Notes: generated from the sequence alone by a model not told the origin. A DNA stretch of 64,000 bases from Bin80 sp965116685 (GCA_965116685.1 OZ220707.1:1426001-1490000), one strand, 5' to 3'; counted from the stretch's first letter, positions 37,793-47,522 are shown. Program-made: numbers and translations.

Positions 37793-39546
37793 CAATTAGT
37801 TGGCTTGCCAGGCATTGGGCGAGTGCTCCAGCCCTCCTGTCCCTGAGTAATATGGGCCTCAATATTCACAGGAAGATCATACAGGACCTGCATCTGCCCG
37901 TCAGGCCAACTGACCAGCATACTGTCTACAACTTCAATGTCCAGCATTCCGAATGCGGCAACGATTTCATTCTGAGACAGGTAACTGCCCCCTGATCGAA
38001 TCCGGCGCTCTTGAACCTGCTCGCCAGCATGTACCCGAATGTGTGCCCCAAAGGCGTCACGGTTTCCATTGGTACCCGTAACACTCACCCGGAGCCAATT
38101 TCGACCCATCACATCGTTGCGCCATAGGTGTGCTGGACCATGGTTCTCCACAATGAGAAAATCCAGGTCTCCATCCCGGTCATAATCTCCATAGGCTGCG
38201 CCACGGGCAACCATCTCCAGCGCAAGTGGGGGAGTCGTTGAAGCGGGAACTTCCTCAAACAAACCCGCTCCATCATTCGCGAACAGCTGTGCCCGCTGCT
38301 CATAGGTGATTTTATCCTGCCCAATCAGCCGGTCGGGGTAAACGTGTCCATTGGCAACAAACAGATCCAAATCTGTATCCAGATCTACATCCACGAGCAT
38401 GAGCCCAAACGTGAGCGTGTTGAGGCTGGGCTGACCAATCTGGGATCTTGCAGCACGATCTGCAAATAGACCATTGCCCAGATACCGATAGACACCTATC
38501 ATTTCTGTGGAAAAGTTGCCCACGAACACCGAGGGGTGACCAGTCCGATCCACCACACCAATATCAATGCCCATCCCGGCACGGGCTTCCCCATGCTCGC
38601 TGAATGCAATGCCGCTCTGGACACCGCGCTCAGAAAACGTACCATCTCTATTATTTAGAAACAGCAGATCTCCCTCTCCATCATTCGCGACCACGAAATC
38701 CGGCCAGCCATCCTGATTAAAATCCCATTCTGCCATTCCAAGTGCTTTTCCGAGTGAATGATACACGCCGGCTTCCTGGGTCCGGTCCACGAATGAGCCA
38801 TCCCCTCGGGCTTCATAATAACGACTGGCCTGCCCCTCATAGTCCGCAGGAATACAATAGAGCTTTTCAACTCCTCCTTCCGGACAAAATTTATCGGTTT
38901 CCGGGGTCCAGTCCGCATAATTCCCCACGTACACATCCAGCCATCCATCCCGATTCCCATCAATCCACAGGGCAGAACTGCTCCATTCATCCTCTAAACT
39001 GAGTCCTGCATCGACTCCCCGGCGCTCGAATACCCCCCCTTTATTTTCCAAGAGCATATTTTCATTCAGGTTGGTGATCAGAATATCCTGATCCCCGTCA
39101 TTGTCATAATCCGCTGTCGCCACTCCAAGGGTAAACGCATCAAGATCTCTCAACCCCACCTGGTCAGTCACATCTATGAATGTGCCATCCCCCATATTAC
39201 GGTACATCCATAGGGGCTTGTACCACGGATGTGGAGCCCGATCCCAGTATCCCCCCCCCGTAAGTAGTATATCCAGCCAACCATCTCCATCATAGTCAAT
39301 AAAACCTGCTCCCGAGCCCATCTGCTCCGCATAATACTTTTTGCCATCCTCCCCATTATCATGCCGGAACGTGCCAAGACCCGCCTCATCGGTCACCTCG
39401 GTGAATTGGATGAATCCCTGTTCAGGCACCGGATCCTCCGATATCTGACAGCCAAATATCCCAAACGAGACTACAACGAGGACTCCTATCCTGCAAACCA
39501 CAGCCAAATCAACCCAATACCTTAGGCTGATAAAGAGACTCTTCAC
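37792..39546 (-). CDS. CRTAC1-family lipoprotein, paralog 3 (first gene of operon)
   Basis: The frame is open to 39765, but the lipobox (SFGIFGC) is at codon 106 of that frame. A GTG at 39546 (VKSLFISLRYW) would place the Cys at residue 33, normal for a lipoprotein, so I choose it; ATGs at 39624 and 39612 are alternatives. The VCBS propeller (DYDGDGWLD, DYDNDGDQD, DGNRDGWLD, DFNQDGWPD, DVDLDTDLD, DYDRDGDLD) and ASPIC/UnbV domain (RSGGSYLSQNE) are as in the two paralogs downstream. The extra N-terminal region has no family resemblance I can see. Start uncertain; function as for paralogs. Confidence 0.8.
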   Translation of the reverse strand: MKSLFISLRYWVDLAVVCRIGVLVVVSFGIFGCQISEDPVPEQGFIQFTEVTDEAGLGTFRHDNGEDGKKYYAEQMGSGAGFIDYDGDGWLDILLTGGGYWDRAPHPWYKPLWMYRNMGDGTFIDVTDQVGLRDLDAFTLGVATADYDNDGDQDILITNLNENMLLENKGGVFERRGVDAGLSLEDEWSSSALWIDGNRDGWLDVYVGNYADWTPETDKFCPEGGVEKLYCIPADYEGQASRYYEARGDGSFVDRTQEAGVYHSLGKALGMAEWDFNQDGWPDFVVANDGEGDLLFLNNRDGTFSERGVQSGIAFSEHGEARAGMGIDIGVVDRTGHPSVFVGNFSTEMIGVYRYLGNGLFADRAARSQIGQPSLNTLTFGLMLVDVDLDTDLDLFVANGHVYPDRLIGQDKITYEQRAQLFANDGAGLFEEVPASTTPPLALEMVARGAAYGDYDRDGDLDFLIVENHGPAHLWRNDVMGRNWLRVSVTGTNGNRDAFGAHIRVHAGEQVQERRIRSGGSYLSQNEIVAAFGMLDIEVVDSMLVSWPDGQMQVLYDLPVNIEAHITQGQEGWSTRPMPGKPTN

Positions 39547-39834
39547 CTTTTTTATTGGAAAGGTCAATTTCAGCCTCGCAAGGGGGACTTCCCAGGTATC
39601 AACTTGGTTCATGATCGCTTTCATTTGATCAAGCACCCCAATCATGAGATTGGTCAGTACACAGACGGGAAGTAAGACATCCCACGGAATTGAACACGGT
39701 GGATTTATGTTCCTGAAAAACAAAGAAAAACGAACACAAAAGCGAGAGAAAATTTTCAGTGTCATTCAAGAGTTGAACTTTCAGGTCAGCTTCGCCTAGC
39801 TATCGCGGGAAAAATTCAAGATCATCTTTGGATG

Positions 39835-40120
39835 CGATTCACCCCCTGGAGCAAAGAAATATTTCGAGTTCTGGTTCGCAAGTATGAAAGAGGTGGCCAT
39901 AAAGGAGATCATGAAAGTGATCAAGATATCCAAATGACACGCCCGAGGGTTTGCAATGTACTTTGCCATGAACAGTCCAACGCCAGAGTGGAACGACTTA
40001 ACGAGACACTTCAGGTGGTCAAAACGGCCGGGAAAAGATACGGAAAATTTAAAAACTTCCGGTCTATAATTCTTCTTTTTCTGCGAAGATCTAAACCTGT
40101 ATCCACAACATTCACGGTAG
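39835..40120 (+). pseudogene. ISL3-type transposase relic, C-terminal part, frameshifted
   Basis: Read across frames it gives AKKYFEFWFASMKEVAIKEI, then ARVERLNETLQVVKTAGKRY with GKFKNFRS, then FFCEDLNLYPQ before a stop at 40118-40120. This is the order of the ISL3 C-terminal block (N-x-x-x-E-x-x-N, then ...GGLDLYP). It is clearly diverged from the two intact copies, so it is an older insertion of another subgroup. The remaining spacer, 40121-40363, shows nothing I can identify. Confidence 0.65.
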
Positions 40121-40363
40121 GGCCGAGTCCTTTAATCTCTACGTTCATTCCGATTTGAATGAGTGAAAACAGAAAGCGGAAGATAAGACCTGCAATCAGA
40201 ATCACGCGGTCACTGATTCATCTGGATAAGTACTTGGAGGAGTCGAAAGTTCCAACTAGAAAGTTGCTCCTTGGTGAGACAGAGCGACGAACTGTAAAGC
40301 CTCACTGAAGATGTAGGTTTCACAATTTGAGTAATTGAGTGAAAGCCTGGGGGAAATGTAACC

Positions 40364-41191
40364 TCAGTATCGTCTCTCTCGCCGCTCCTCATACGGCACA
40401 TACTGTCGCTCCTTAAGCGTGCCCGCCAATGCTTGTGATGCAGTTTCCTGCAACCGTTCTAACCACTTTCTGTCAAGGATCTCCCGCTTTGCCATTTCCG
40501 CATTGTCATTTACCAAGATGTTTGCCATTTGAAGCAATGCGCTTTCCCGAATGGACGCGGATAGACGGATAGCATCATCCATTAAGAAGAAATCAGAGCC
40601 CACGATATACCTTGTAGACACTTGTTTCATACGTTGCCGCTCTAATGTACTGAATGTGTCTAAACCCCAGTAATCCACCATCATACGGAGAGTATAGAGA
40701 CAGTTGCCGATCTGGTGTCGGGTAATACCTGGCAGTGGCGCTTCGACAAACCTCAAAACGGGCTCAAATGCCTGTCGTCCAAAATCAACCATTGCATCGC
40801 CCGGTCCACACCAAGGTAAAAGTACTGGAATTGTGGCGGGATCTCGCAACTTATATACTTCTTCTACCAGGGCCAACGCTCGCTCTGCAGCTCCTTCACT
40901 CGTGTACATGGGCACTGAATCATCTTCGCTTAGCTCAATTCTGCGAATTCGCTTGATTTCATTATCAAGTGCCTTAATCAGTGCAGAATTTACCTCTGGA
41001 GTGCGCTGATCCGGTGAGAGCGACAGATAGCCATCAATTCCGCTGAACGATGTCGCATGATCCTTGCTGACTAACAGCTCAATGACTTCCTCTGGGGAGG
41101 GGATGCCAGGTCTTTGTGCATTTGATTCCCATACAGGAAGAGGGGTAAGCAGAAGCGTAACGATAAAAGGAAGAGCAATTCTTGTTTTCAT
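40364..41191 (-). CDS. Secreted protein of unknown family, tandem copy A
   Basis: 275 residues from ATG 41191 (MKTRIALPFIVTLLLTPLPV; the frame is open 37 codons further). A signal peptide ending ESNAQ precedes a helical, repeat-like protein. Residues 1 to about 105 are nearly identical to copy B (41383-42204). The remainder is only moderately similar but keeps landmarks (TIPxLLPW, TLRMMVDYWG, LQETxxQAL, TLxERQY). I do not recognise a family; a HEAT-like helical scaffold is possible. It is preceded by a copied fragment of an M15 peptidase gene. Confidence 0.75.
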   Translation of the reverse strand: MKTRIALPFIVTLLLTPLPVWESNAQRPGIPSPEEVIELLVSKDHATSFSGIDGYLSLSPDQRTPEVNSALIKALDNEIKRIRRIELSEDDSVPMYTSEGAAERALALVEEVYKLRDPATIPVLLPWCGPGDAMVDFGRQAFEPVLRFVEAPLPGITRHQIGNCLYTLRMMVDYWGLDTFSTLERQRMKQVSTRYIVGSDFFLMDDAIRLSASIRESALLQMANILVNDNAEMAKREILDRKWLERLQETASQALAGTLKERQYVPYEERRERRY

Positions 41192-41210
41192 GATCCGAGG
41201 GAGGATAGGA

Positions 41211-41332
41211 TCACTTTTGAATGTGAAGATGACAATCAGGATACATGCCCCATGGGAGTGGGGCCAAATGTAGGTTTTCTGCAATTTTGTATAGGTCATC
41301 ATAATAAGTCCTGTTACAACTGGTTCGGATAT
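41211..41332 (-). pseudogene. Duplicated C-terminal fragment of the M15 peptidase gene
   Basis: 40 codons reading IRTSCNRTYYDDLYKIAENL... to CHLHIQK and a stop. They match the tail of the peptidase frame at 42224-42345. The rest of the peptidase gene is absent here, so this is a by-product of the tandem duplication. Confidence 0.8.
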
Positions 41333-41382
41333 GCATATTCCGATGATGTGGGTAGAGGTACAGGGGATTGGCCCTTTGACAC

Positions 41383-42204
41383 CTACGGTATACGCTGCCC
41401 AGTCGGCTCATACTGACGCTCATTTAGCGTGCCCATGAGTGCCTGCCTAACAGTTTCCTGCAAACGCGCTCGAGCTCTAGCTCTATTAACAGAACTATGT
41501 TTCGCCATCTCTGTGTCGCTATTCAGCAATGCATTTGCCATGTGTAATACCTCAACTTCCTGAAGTGACGATGCTAGACTGATCGCTCTATCCATCGTGG
41601 AGTTCTCAAAATCCAATATATACTGAACAGCTACTCGCTTCATTCGCTCCCGCTCTGACGTATTGAACGAACTTACCCCCCAGTAGTCTACCATCATCCG
41701 AAGCGTCAATAACCTACTTCCAACAATACGACTCATTGTGCCTGGTGGAGGATTTTCAACAAAACTCAAAACAGGTCCGAAGGCTAGTCGCCCAAAATCA
41801 ATTATTTCATCCTGAAATCCACCCCATGGCAATAGCAGCGGAATTGTGGAAGGATCCCTTAGATATATTACATATTCCACTAGGAACAACGCTCGCTCTG
41901 CATCTCCTTCACTCGTGTACATGGGCACTGAATCATCTCCGCTTAGCTCAATTCTGCGAATTCGCTTGATTTCATTATCAAGTGCCTTAATCAGTGCAGA
42001 ATTTACCTCTGGAGTGCGCTGATCCGGTGAGAGCGACAGATAGCCATCAATTCCGCTGAACGATGTCGCATGATCCTTGCTGACTAACAGCTCAATGACT
42101 TCCTCTGGGGAGGGGATGCCAGGTCTTTGTGCATTTGATTCCCATACAGGAAGAGGGGTAAGCAGAAGCGTAACGATAAAAGGAAGAGCAATTCTTGTTT
42201 TCAT
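41383..42204 (-). CDS. Secreted protein of unknown family, tandem copy B
   Basis: 273 residues starting MKTRIALPFIVTLLL with a signal peptide ending ESNAQ. The first ~105 residues are almost identical to copy A, with divergence after ~105. The gene starts 19 bp after the peptidase stop on the same strand, so it is in the peptidase operon. The function is not recognised. The context of a secreted wall-peptidase-like lipoprotein next to duplicated exported partner genes resembles effector-immunity layouts, but this is only a suggestion. Confidence 0.75.
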   Translation of the reverse strand: MKTRIALPFIVTLLLTPLPVWESNAQRPGIPSPEEVIELLVSKDHATSFSGIDGYLSLSPDQRTPEVNSALIKALDNEIKRIRRIELSGDDSVPMYTSEGDAERALFLVEYVIYLRDPSTIPLLLPWGGFQDEIIDFGRLAFGPVLSFVENPPPGTMSRIVGSRLLTLRMMVDYWGVSSFNTSERERMKRVAVQYILDFENSTMDRAISLASSLQEVEVLHMANALLNSDTEMAKHSSVNRARARARLQETVRQALMGTLNERQYEPTGQRIP

Positions 42205-42223
42205 GATCCGAGGGAGGATAGGA

Positions 42224-43584
42224 TCACTTTTGAATGTGAAGATGACAATCAGGATACGTGCCCCATGGGAGTGGGTTCAAACGTAGGTTTTCTGCAATTT
42301 TGTGTAGGTGATCATAATAAGCCCTGTTACAACTGGTTCGGATATCAACAGCCCTGCCCAACATATGATAGCTGTCTTTCACTCCACCGACTGCACGGTT
42401 CCCCTTGGGACATCGATAGCGGAGGTCAGCACGATTGGTCGTCCATCCAAATCGCGAAGTTGCTGAATCCCATTCTTGATATTTGCCTTCATGATACCAT
42501 AGGGGTTGTGCTTCCCGTATTCGCTTCCATTTCTCCAGTTTCCCATAAATTCCCTCCAGGAAAAACTCCTAGTTGCCCCCCCGGTCATAAATTCAACGCA
42601 AACAGGCGTGTAGGCTACTTTCAACTCATCGTATTCTGCAATGAGGTCACAGATTTTTTTGTCCGTGCAGAGACATTCTTCAATTTTGTCGTATGGATCT
42701 GGATTTGCGTCTACATCGCTCTCACCACCCTGGCCATCACCGTCATCATTCTCATCTCCATCGCTTTCACCAGAACCTATTCTGGGGGTGATATCTGTAG
42801 AAAAGGAAGCACATGTCAGCTCTAATCTCTCAATAAACGGTAAACACGATTCCCCATAAATATAATCATGCCCAACTCTACAGATATAAGCAAAATCAAT
42901 ATGGCTCACCCAGCAATAAGTAATCGTATCATTCTTGCCTGAAGTTGGCTGTTGTGTCAGTGTCATAGTCGTCTCTTTTGGATCTTGTCCGGGGGCATAT
43001 ACTGTGGTCTTGATCGATTCGTATCCGATCGTATACTGTGCAACGATCATCCGATTGTTTCCAAAATCCCCGGACAACCACTGGACAACATAGTCCCTGA
43101 ATAGAGAATCGTCCAGGTCCAGGGCAATGAATTCAACCAACCGTCCGGAAATCCTTTGCCCTTGCCTATCCACATCAGCCACTAGGGTTCGTACCACGGA
43201 TAAGCCAGAGTGGTTGGGACTAGTGGCAGTTCCCTCAAGAAGGGTTGCTGCAACATACCCACCGGTTGCATGATCCCATGTTTCGATCTGATCCCAGTCG
43301 GGTGAATGCTGTTGTACCATGGCTGCAAGGATCGTAGCAACCGTACTGTCATTACCTATCTTGTTATATGAACCATTCGGCAGCGAAGGAATAAATATCT
43401 GGCCTTCTTCCAAAGCAGTGGTATACCACTGCTTGACCGTTCGAATTCGTTTGGATTCTTCTTCAGGTGAGCCTATATCTGGCACGAATGAGCTGTCACA
43501 GGACGCAAACAAAAGCAGTCCAAAGAGTAGTAAGATCTTAAGTTCGCGGCGCGGAACAAGTAGAGACGCTCTATTGAAAACCAT
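42224..43584 (-). pseudogene. Peptidase M15-type lipoprotein, frameshifted near its active site
   Basis: From ATG 43584 a lipoprotein signal (LLFASC, Cys 29) leads to about 260 residues I cannot assign, a very acidic linker (GSGESDGDENDDGDGQGG), and a C-terminal domain. The ORF stops early at 42379 after LTSAIDVPRG. Reading the next frame from about 42409 restores NRAVGGVKDSYHMLGRAVDI and runs to CHLHIQK, stop 42224-42226. This has the M15 zinc pattern S-x-H-x2-G-R-A-x-D (His to Asp spacing 7) and the final H-x-H. M15 enzymes cleave peptidoglycan peptides. A single-base loss in AAGGGGAACC explains the shift. Confidence 0.75.
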
Positions 43585-43962
43585 ATCCTGATTGGGTGAA
43601 CCTGTGAATGAAAACGGCATGTAAAAAGTCAGTTGGGAACTGGAGTGAGAGGATTGCCTCAATAGGCCGTGACCTCTGCCTGAATGAGCATTTCGGCTAA
43701 CACAACGATCCCCTCGGAATTCCGGCCGCTTGAAGCAATGTAGCGGAATATTCGGGGCTTGGGATCACCCATTCCTCGTAGGTTGGGCGGGATTCATGGT
43801 TTTGAGGGATGGGTTTTTATCGGACATGACTGGACGGCTCGTTTATGAGCGTCCCATGCCCATCCATCCCCCCAACCAATTCACCATTACGGCAGACCCT
43901 GCACCAAGCTTTCCACAAGAAATCCATACGATATATCTTGTCCATCAGAGCCAATAAAGAAA

Positions 43963-43995
43963 GCGGAGAACCGGGATCTGATCCCAATTCTCCGC
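43963..43995 (-). terminator. Rho-independent terminator of the PorV/TonB operon
   Basis: GCGGAGAA and TTCTCCGC (43963-43970, 43988-43995) pair, with an inner GGGATC/GATCCC stem. On the minus strand the hairpin is followed by TTTCTTTATT. It lies about 45 bp after the PorV-family stop. The other sequence in 43585-44040 shows no gene. Confidence 0.85.
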
Positions 43996-44040
43996 CTGCA
44001 ACCTGAATATTTTTTATCCAGGGTTGGTCACGCCGAAGCT

Positions 44041-45108
44041 CTATAGACCAATCTGAAGTCCAATCCGATTGACTGCGCCAAACAGGCCGAAGTCGGTGTA
44101 GGCATAATCCGCTCCAACGTTGAATCCTTCAAATGCATACCGAAGTCCTGCACCGGCGCTGAACCCTTGCTCTTCACTGACACCCAACTGCTCGAATCCT
44201 CCACGTAACGATACCATATCCATGAAGGTGTACTCCAGGCCAAAGCGAACATGCTCTGCAAAGTCACGTGGACGCTGCGCATCCACATGCAATTGAATGC
44301 TGTGCATATCCGGATCAATCGCGGTAAGATCCATCAGATTCATGGACATCCCAATCTGGAAGGTCAAGGGTAACTCAAACCGTTCGCGTACATAGATCTG
44401 CTCTTGCCCGAAATTACGGGCACTCATACCGATCACCAGACTCTCAAATCCGGTTGCGTACACAATACCAAAGTCGTACGCGATCGTCCGGGTATTGTAA
44501 TCTTCTGTCGTAGCAATGACTCCCGTATCAAAATCCTGTGAGGTTGCAAACCCGGAGCCGATATCCTGGAAGACAAGCTTTATATTCGCACCGGCCGAGA
44601 AGCGGTCACCGAAGGAGCGGGCATACCCGAGCCCGACTGCCATCGCCGTAGGGCTGTACGTGCCGTTTTCAATAAATCCATCATCGTTATTTGAGCGAAT
44701 CGTGTGATGAAAATCACCGTAGTCAACGGACACGAGCGAGACGCCCACGACACCATAATTACCAGCCGAACCTGGACGGAAAGCAACGCTGGCCTGCGTG
44801 TACCCAATGTCTGCAATGAACGACATATTCGTCGCTGCTGCGGACATGCGCCCGGGCATAAAGCCCATACTCGCAGGATTATAGAACATCGACACCGAAG
44901 AACCTGACAGTTCCGCCGTCATGGCAGAACCAATCGCAGAAGCCCGTGCATCCACGGATATGCTGAGAAACTTCATGCCAGCCTGGGCACGCTTATCTGT
45001 TTCCACCTCCGTATCCGACGTTAGGCCTGCCTGGCCATAAGACATTGACACACCAACAAACACAAGTGCAAGGATGGGCAATGTTGAAAAGAGAGTATAC
45101 TTTTTCAT
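44041..45108 (-). CDS. PorV/PorQ family outer-membrane protein
   Basis: 355 residues. A signal peptide (cut near SYG/QAG) precedes the family opening QAGMKFLSISVDARASAIGSA and NPASMGFM, then a FadL-like beta-barrel with a final GLQIGL. PorV/PorQ proteins act as shuttles or partners in type IX secretion or as outer-membrane channels. It is the last gene of a minus-strand operon with a T9SS-sorted protein (68 bp upstream) and a TonB receptor. A clear terminator follows. Confidence 0.88.
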   Translation of the reverse strand: MKKYTLFSTLPILALVFVGVSMSYGQAGLTSDTEVETDKRAQAGMKFLSISVDARASAIGSAMTAELSGSSVSMFYNPASMGFMPGRMSAAATNMSFIADIGYTQASVAFRPGSAGNYGVVGVSLVSVDYGDFHHTIRSNNDDGFIENGTYSPTAMAVGLGYARSFGDRFSAGANIKLVFQDIGSGFATSQDFDTGVIATTEDYNTRTIAYDFGIVYATGFESLVIGMSARNFGQEQIYVRERFELPLTFQIGMSMNLMDLTAIDPDMHSIQLHVDAQRPRDFAEHVRFGLEYTFMDMVSLRGGFEQLGVSEEQGFSAGAGLRYAFEGFNVGADYAYTDFGLFGAVNRIGLQIGL

Positions 45109-45176
45109 TTCATTGTGTTTTCTTTGGGTGATGGGCTGCGCCGCGCTTTACCATCAAGGCGCGGCGCAAACCACAT

Positions 45177-47522
45177 CTACCGGATTACCGTGAATTTCTG
45201 AATTGCCTCATCTCCTGTATCGTTGTCTGTAATGACCGCGATATAAATGCCACTGACCAGTAGCTGTCGAGACGTAGTCGTAAGATTCCAAAGTTCATCA
45301 CCACTTCCATCGCTGTGATCAATCGTATGGACCAGTTCACCGATTTCGGTATAGACCTTGATCGTGCAATTCCCAGGAATGTTGAAGAACGCCACCCGAT
45401 CTTCCTGATCAAACCGTATGGTTGGATCTGCGCCAAGGTTCACCGGATTCGGCACAATACGTGCATCTGCCACCGTCCCTGTTGCTACTCCGTAGGGAGG
45501 ACGCTTGAGGTTCACCGGCAAGTACGTCTGTGTGAGATAGCGGGAGCTGCGAAGCGGAGTTCCGTTCGGAGTTCCGTTAATCCCATCGGGGTCAACGGGC
45601 TGCGGCTCACCAACCGCCTGCAGGTAGTAGTAATAATCTGTCCCCCGGTTCAGGTCGGTGTCTTCGTACGACGTTGCTCCTGCACCAAGATCCGCAATGA
45701 GATCATAGCCGCAATGCGCCTGCTGTGCTGCAGAAGGATCTGCCGGATCTGCCGCATTTGAGCCATCGGTAAACTGCCTGGTATCAAGATTCATGCAGTT
45801 CTGGTAAATGTAGTCCTCAAACCGAGAAGTTCGGTACAGTTTCCATGCCGTACGATTGGGACCACCGGCCGGGTTAGTCCAAGCGATTTCAACCTTGTCT
45901 GGCTGACCTACAACCGTGAAACTCGTAGGAGAATGAGGCGCCTCTGGAACCGGATAGGTCGTCATATTATTACTGGCCGCATAGAGGTTGATCGCCCGCT
46001 GCTGAACAGTCAGTAATGAGTCTCTCGCAGTGACAACCCATTGATTCTTGGTCATTTCCTCCAAGCCATGGCCAAACGTGTCAAACATGCCGTCACCATC
46101 TACATCCATTTGATTGATGCTAAAGTCGAAGGTGCCTGTTTGAATCATTCCATCCCCATCCGCATCGTACCGGATCAGCTGTGTGTTCCGGTCCTGTCCA
46201 CCGAGTTTGAAGGCTCTCCCAATCCGCACCGCCGCATCAATGGACAACCCGCCAACCCCTTCGACTACAACAATTCGGACACTCTCTCCCGGCGCAAAAT
46301 CATAAGGACCGTAGGCCGTGGTGATTGCATGTCCACCCTGTTTCCCGGTAGAAGAGTCATTCTCGGGCTCCCAGAAAATTCCATCCGGCTCAATCCGATC
46401 CGCATAATGAGGGAACATATGGGCAGAGCCGCCTTCAATCCGGTCAGGATTTTCCCGTGTCCGGATGCCCCACTCATAATAATCTTCGTGCGGGCTACCG
46501 TCCGATGTCAGTGCCTCATCCTGATCCATGAATCCCATGGTGGATGGCTGACAGGTATTAATCGTAGCGGTCGTACAGCGGATGTACGTGGGGTCCGTCG
46601 GAGAATTATCAGCATGAATCGTAGCACGACCTATGTAGGTGGCTCCTGCCAAACGCCCGATCGTGTCTCCCTGAGGCCAATCATTTCGTTGGTTAAACAG
46701 TGATGCACCAAAACGATCATAGACGCCTTGGGTTTCAGGGTCAATTCCAATCCAGAGATACTGGGATGTAAACGAGAGGGGATAATCTGCATGCCCGTCT
46801 CCCACAACATCAATCATGCTGAACTTGCCCCAGACCTGGCCGCCACTGACCGCCCAAGCCCCCTGCAAATTCCCTCTGAGCCGATGGATCCGGAAGAAAT
46901 AGGTCTCACTGAGGTTCTGATCCGGCAACTCAATATCCTCATCTTCATCGGTATTGCCAGTATTGGTGTAGGTGTACTCTATCACATTCGAATCATCGTG
47001 CACCTGATTCACATAGGCGTACGCTTTTCGATCCACCGTAACACCGATGTAGGTATTGTGGATGTTGTGAATCATCCGGTCAGCTGGAAGGGATGGGTCA
47101 ATCTCGTCGATGACCGCTACATTGTCAAAAGACAGTGTTCCATTGACTTCTACAACCGTATCCTCCGTCCTGCTGATCAAACGGTTCTGTATTGGATACG
47201 TCACATCTGCACCGGAGGTACGCGGGCCAATTCGGGCCACGAAGTACGGATAATCTTGTCCGTCTGCAGCGGTCCAGTTCTTTGTTCCAAGCCAGAGTGC
47301 TCTAGCACGGTAGTGACTGCTGTTTCGCAGGATGGCAGGCCACTCCATGCCATCCGGGGCAGAAGAGTTAACCTCGTCCTGTGCCCCCGACTCGACGTAC
47401 GTACTGTGAAATGTGCCGATGTCCAACCATTGAGCGGTGAACTGCGACATGGCAACGGTCGGTGTGAGCATCAGCAAAAACGTGCCAATGGTTAACGCCT
47501 TGAAATGGTATCTGATTTTCAT
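45177..47522 (-). CDS. T9SS-sorted secreted protein with fibronectin III-like domain
   Basis: 781 residues. After a signal peptide (TVAMS/QF) come about 500 residues of a Rhodothermota-type extracellular region with no catalytic motif I can identify. A fibronectin III-like domain (SPTSFTVVGQPDKVEIAWTN, about 540-670) follows, then a C-terminal sorting-like domain (VADARIVPNPVNLG, CTIKVYTEIGELV, LLVSGIYIAVI). Export to the surface by T9SS is inferred from that tail and from the adjacent PorV-family gene. It lies in the middle of the operon. Confidence 0.85.
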   Translation of the reverse strand: MKIRYHFKALTIGTFLLMLTPTVAMSQFTAQWLDIGTFHSTYVESGAQDEVNSSAPDGMEWPAILRNSSHYRARALWLGTKNWTAADGQDYPYFVARIGPRTSGADVTYPIQNRLISRTEDTVVEVNGTLSFDNVAVIDEIDPSLPADRMIHNIHNTYIGVTVDRKAYAYVNQVHDDSNVIEYTYTNTGNTDEDEDIELPDQNLSETYFFRIHRLRGNLQGAWAVSGGQVWGKFSMIDVVGDGHADYPLSFTSQYLWIGIDPETQGVYDRFGASLFNQRNDWPQGDTIGRLAGATYIGRATIHADNSPTDPTYIRCTTATINTCQPSTMGFMDQDEALTSDGSPHEDYYEWGIRTRENPDRIEGGSAHMFPHYADRIEPDGIFWEPENDSSTGKQGGHAITTAYGPYDFAPGESVRIVVVEGVGGLSIDAAVRIGRAFKLGGQDRNTQLIRYDADGDGMIQTGTFDFSINQMDVDGDGMFDTFGHGLEEMTKNQWVVTARDSLLTVQQRAINLYAASNNMTTYPVPEAPHSPTSFTVVGQPDKVEIAWTNPAGGPNRTAWKLYRTSRFEDYIYQNCMNLDTRQFTDGSNAADPADPSAAQQAHCGYDLIADLGAGATSYEDTDLNRGTDYYYYLQAVGEPQPVDPDGINGTPNGTPLRSSRYLTQTYLPVNLKRPPYGVATGTVADARIVPNPVNLGADPTIRFDQEDRVAFFNIPGNCTIKVYTEIGELVHTIDHSDGSGDELWNLTTTSRQLLVSGIYIAVITDNDTGDEAIQKFTVIR

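Larger units (their letters stand above)
40874..42345. repeat. Tandem duplication: 459-bp near-identical segments 1,013 bp apart
   Basis: 40874-41332 matches 41887-42345 with only scattered mismatches. Each copy includes the last 40 codons of the M15 peptidase frame, the 19-bp spacer, and the first ~105 codons of the partner gene. Outside the segment (the 3' halves of the partner genes) similarity falls sharply. The duplication therefore took place between an ancestral peptidase-partner pair, followed by divergence or replacement of one 3' half. Confidence 0.9.

Noticed and set aside
39547..39765. N-terminal extension of CRTAC1 paralog 3
   Set aside because: It would place the lipobox at residue 106, too deep for a signal peptide, so the later GTG start was preferred.
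46728..47495. 255-codon plus-strand frame
   Set aside because: Shadow of the T9SS-sorted protein gene on the other strand, whose homology and signal peptide are clear.
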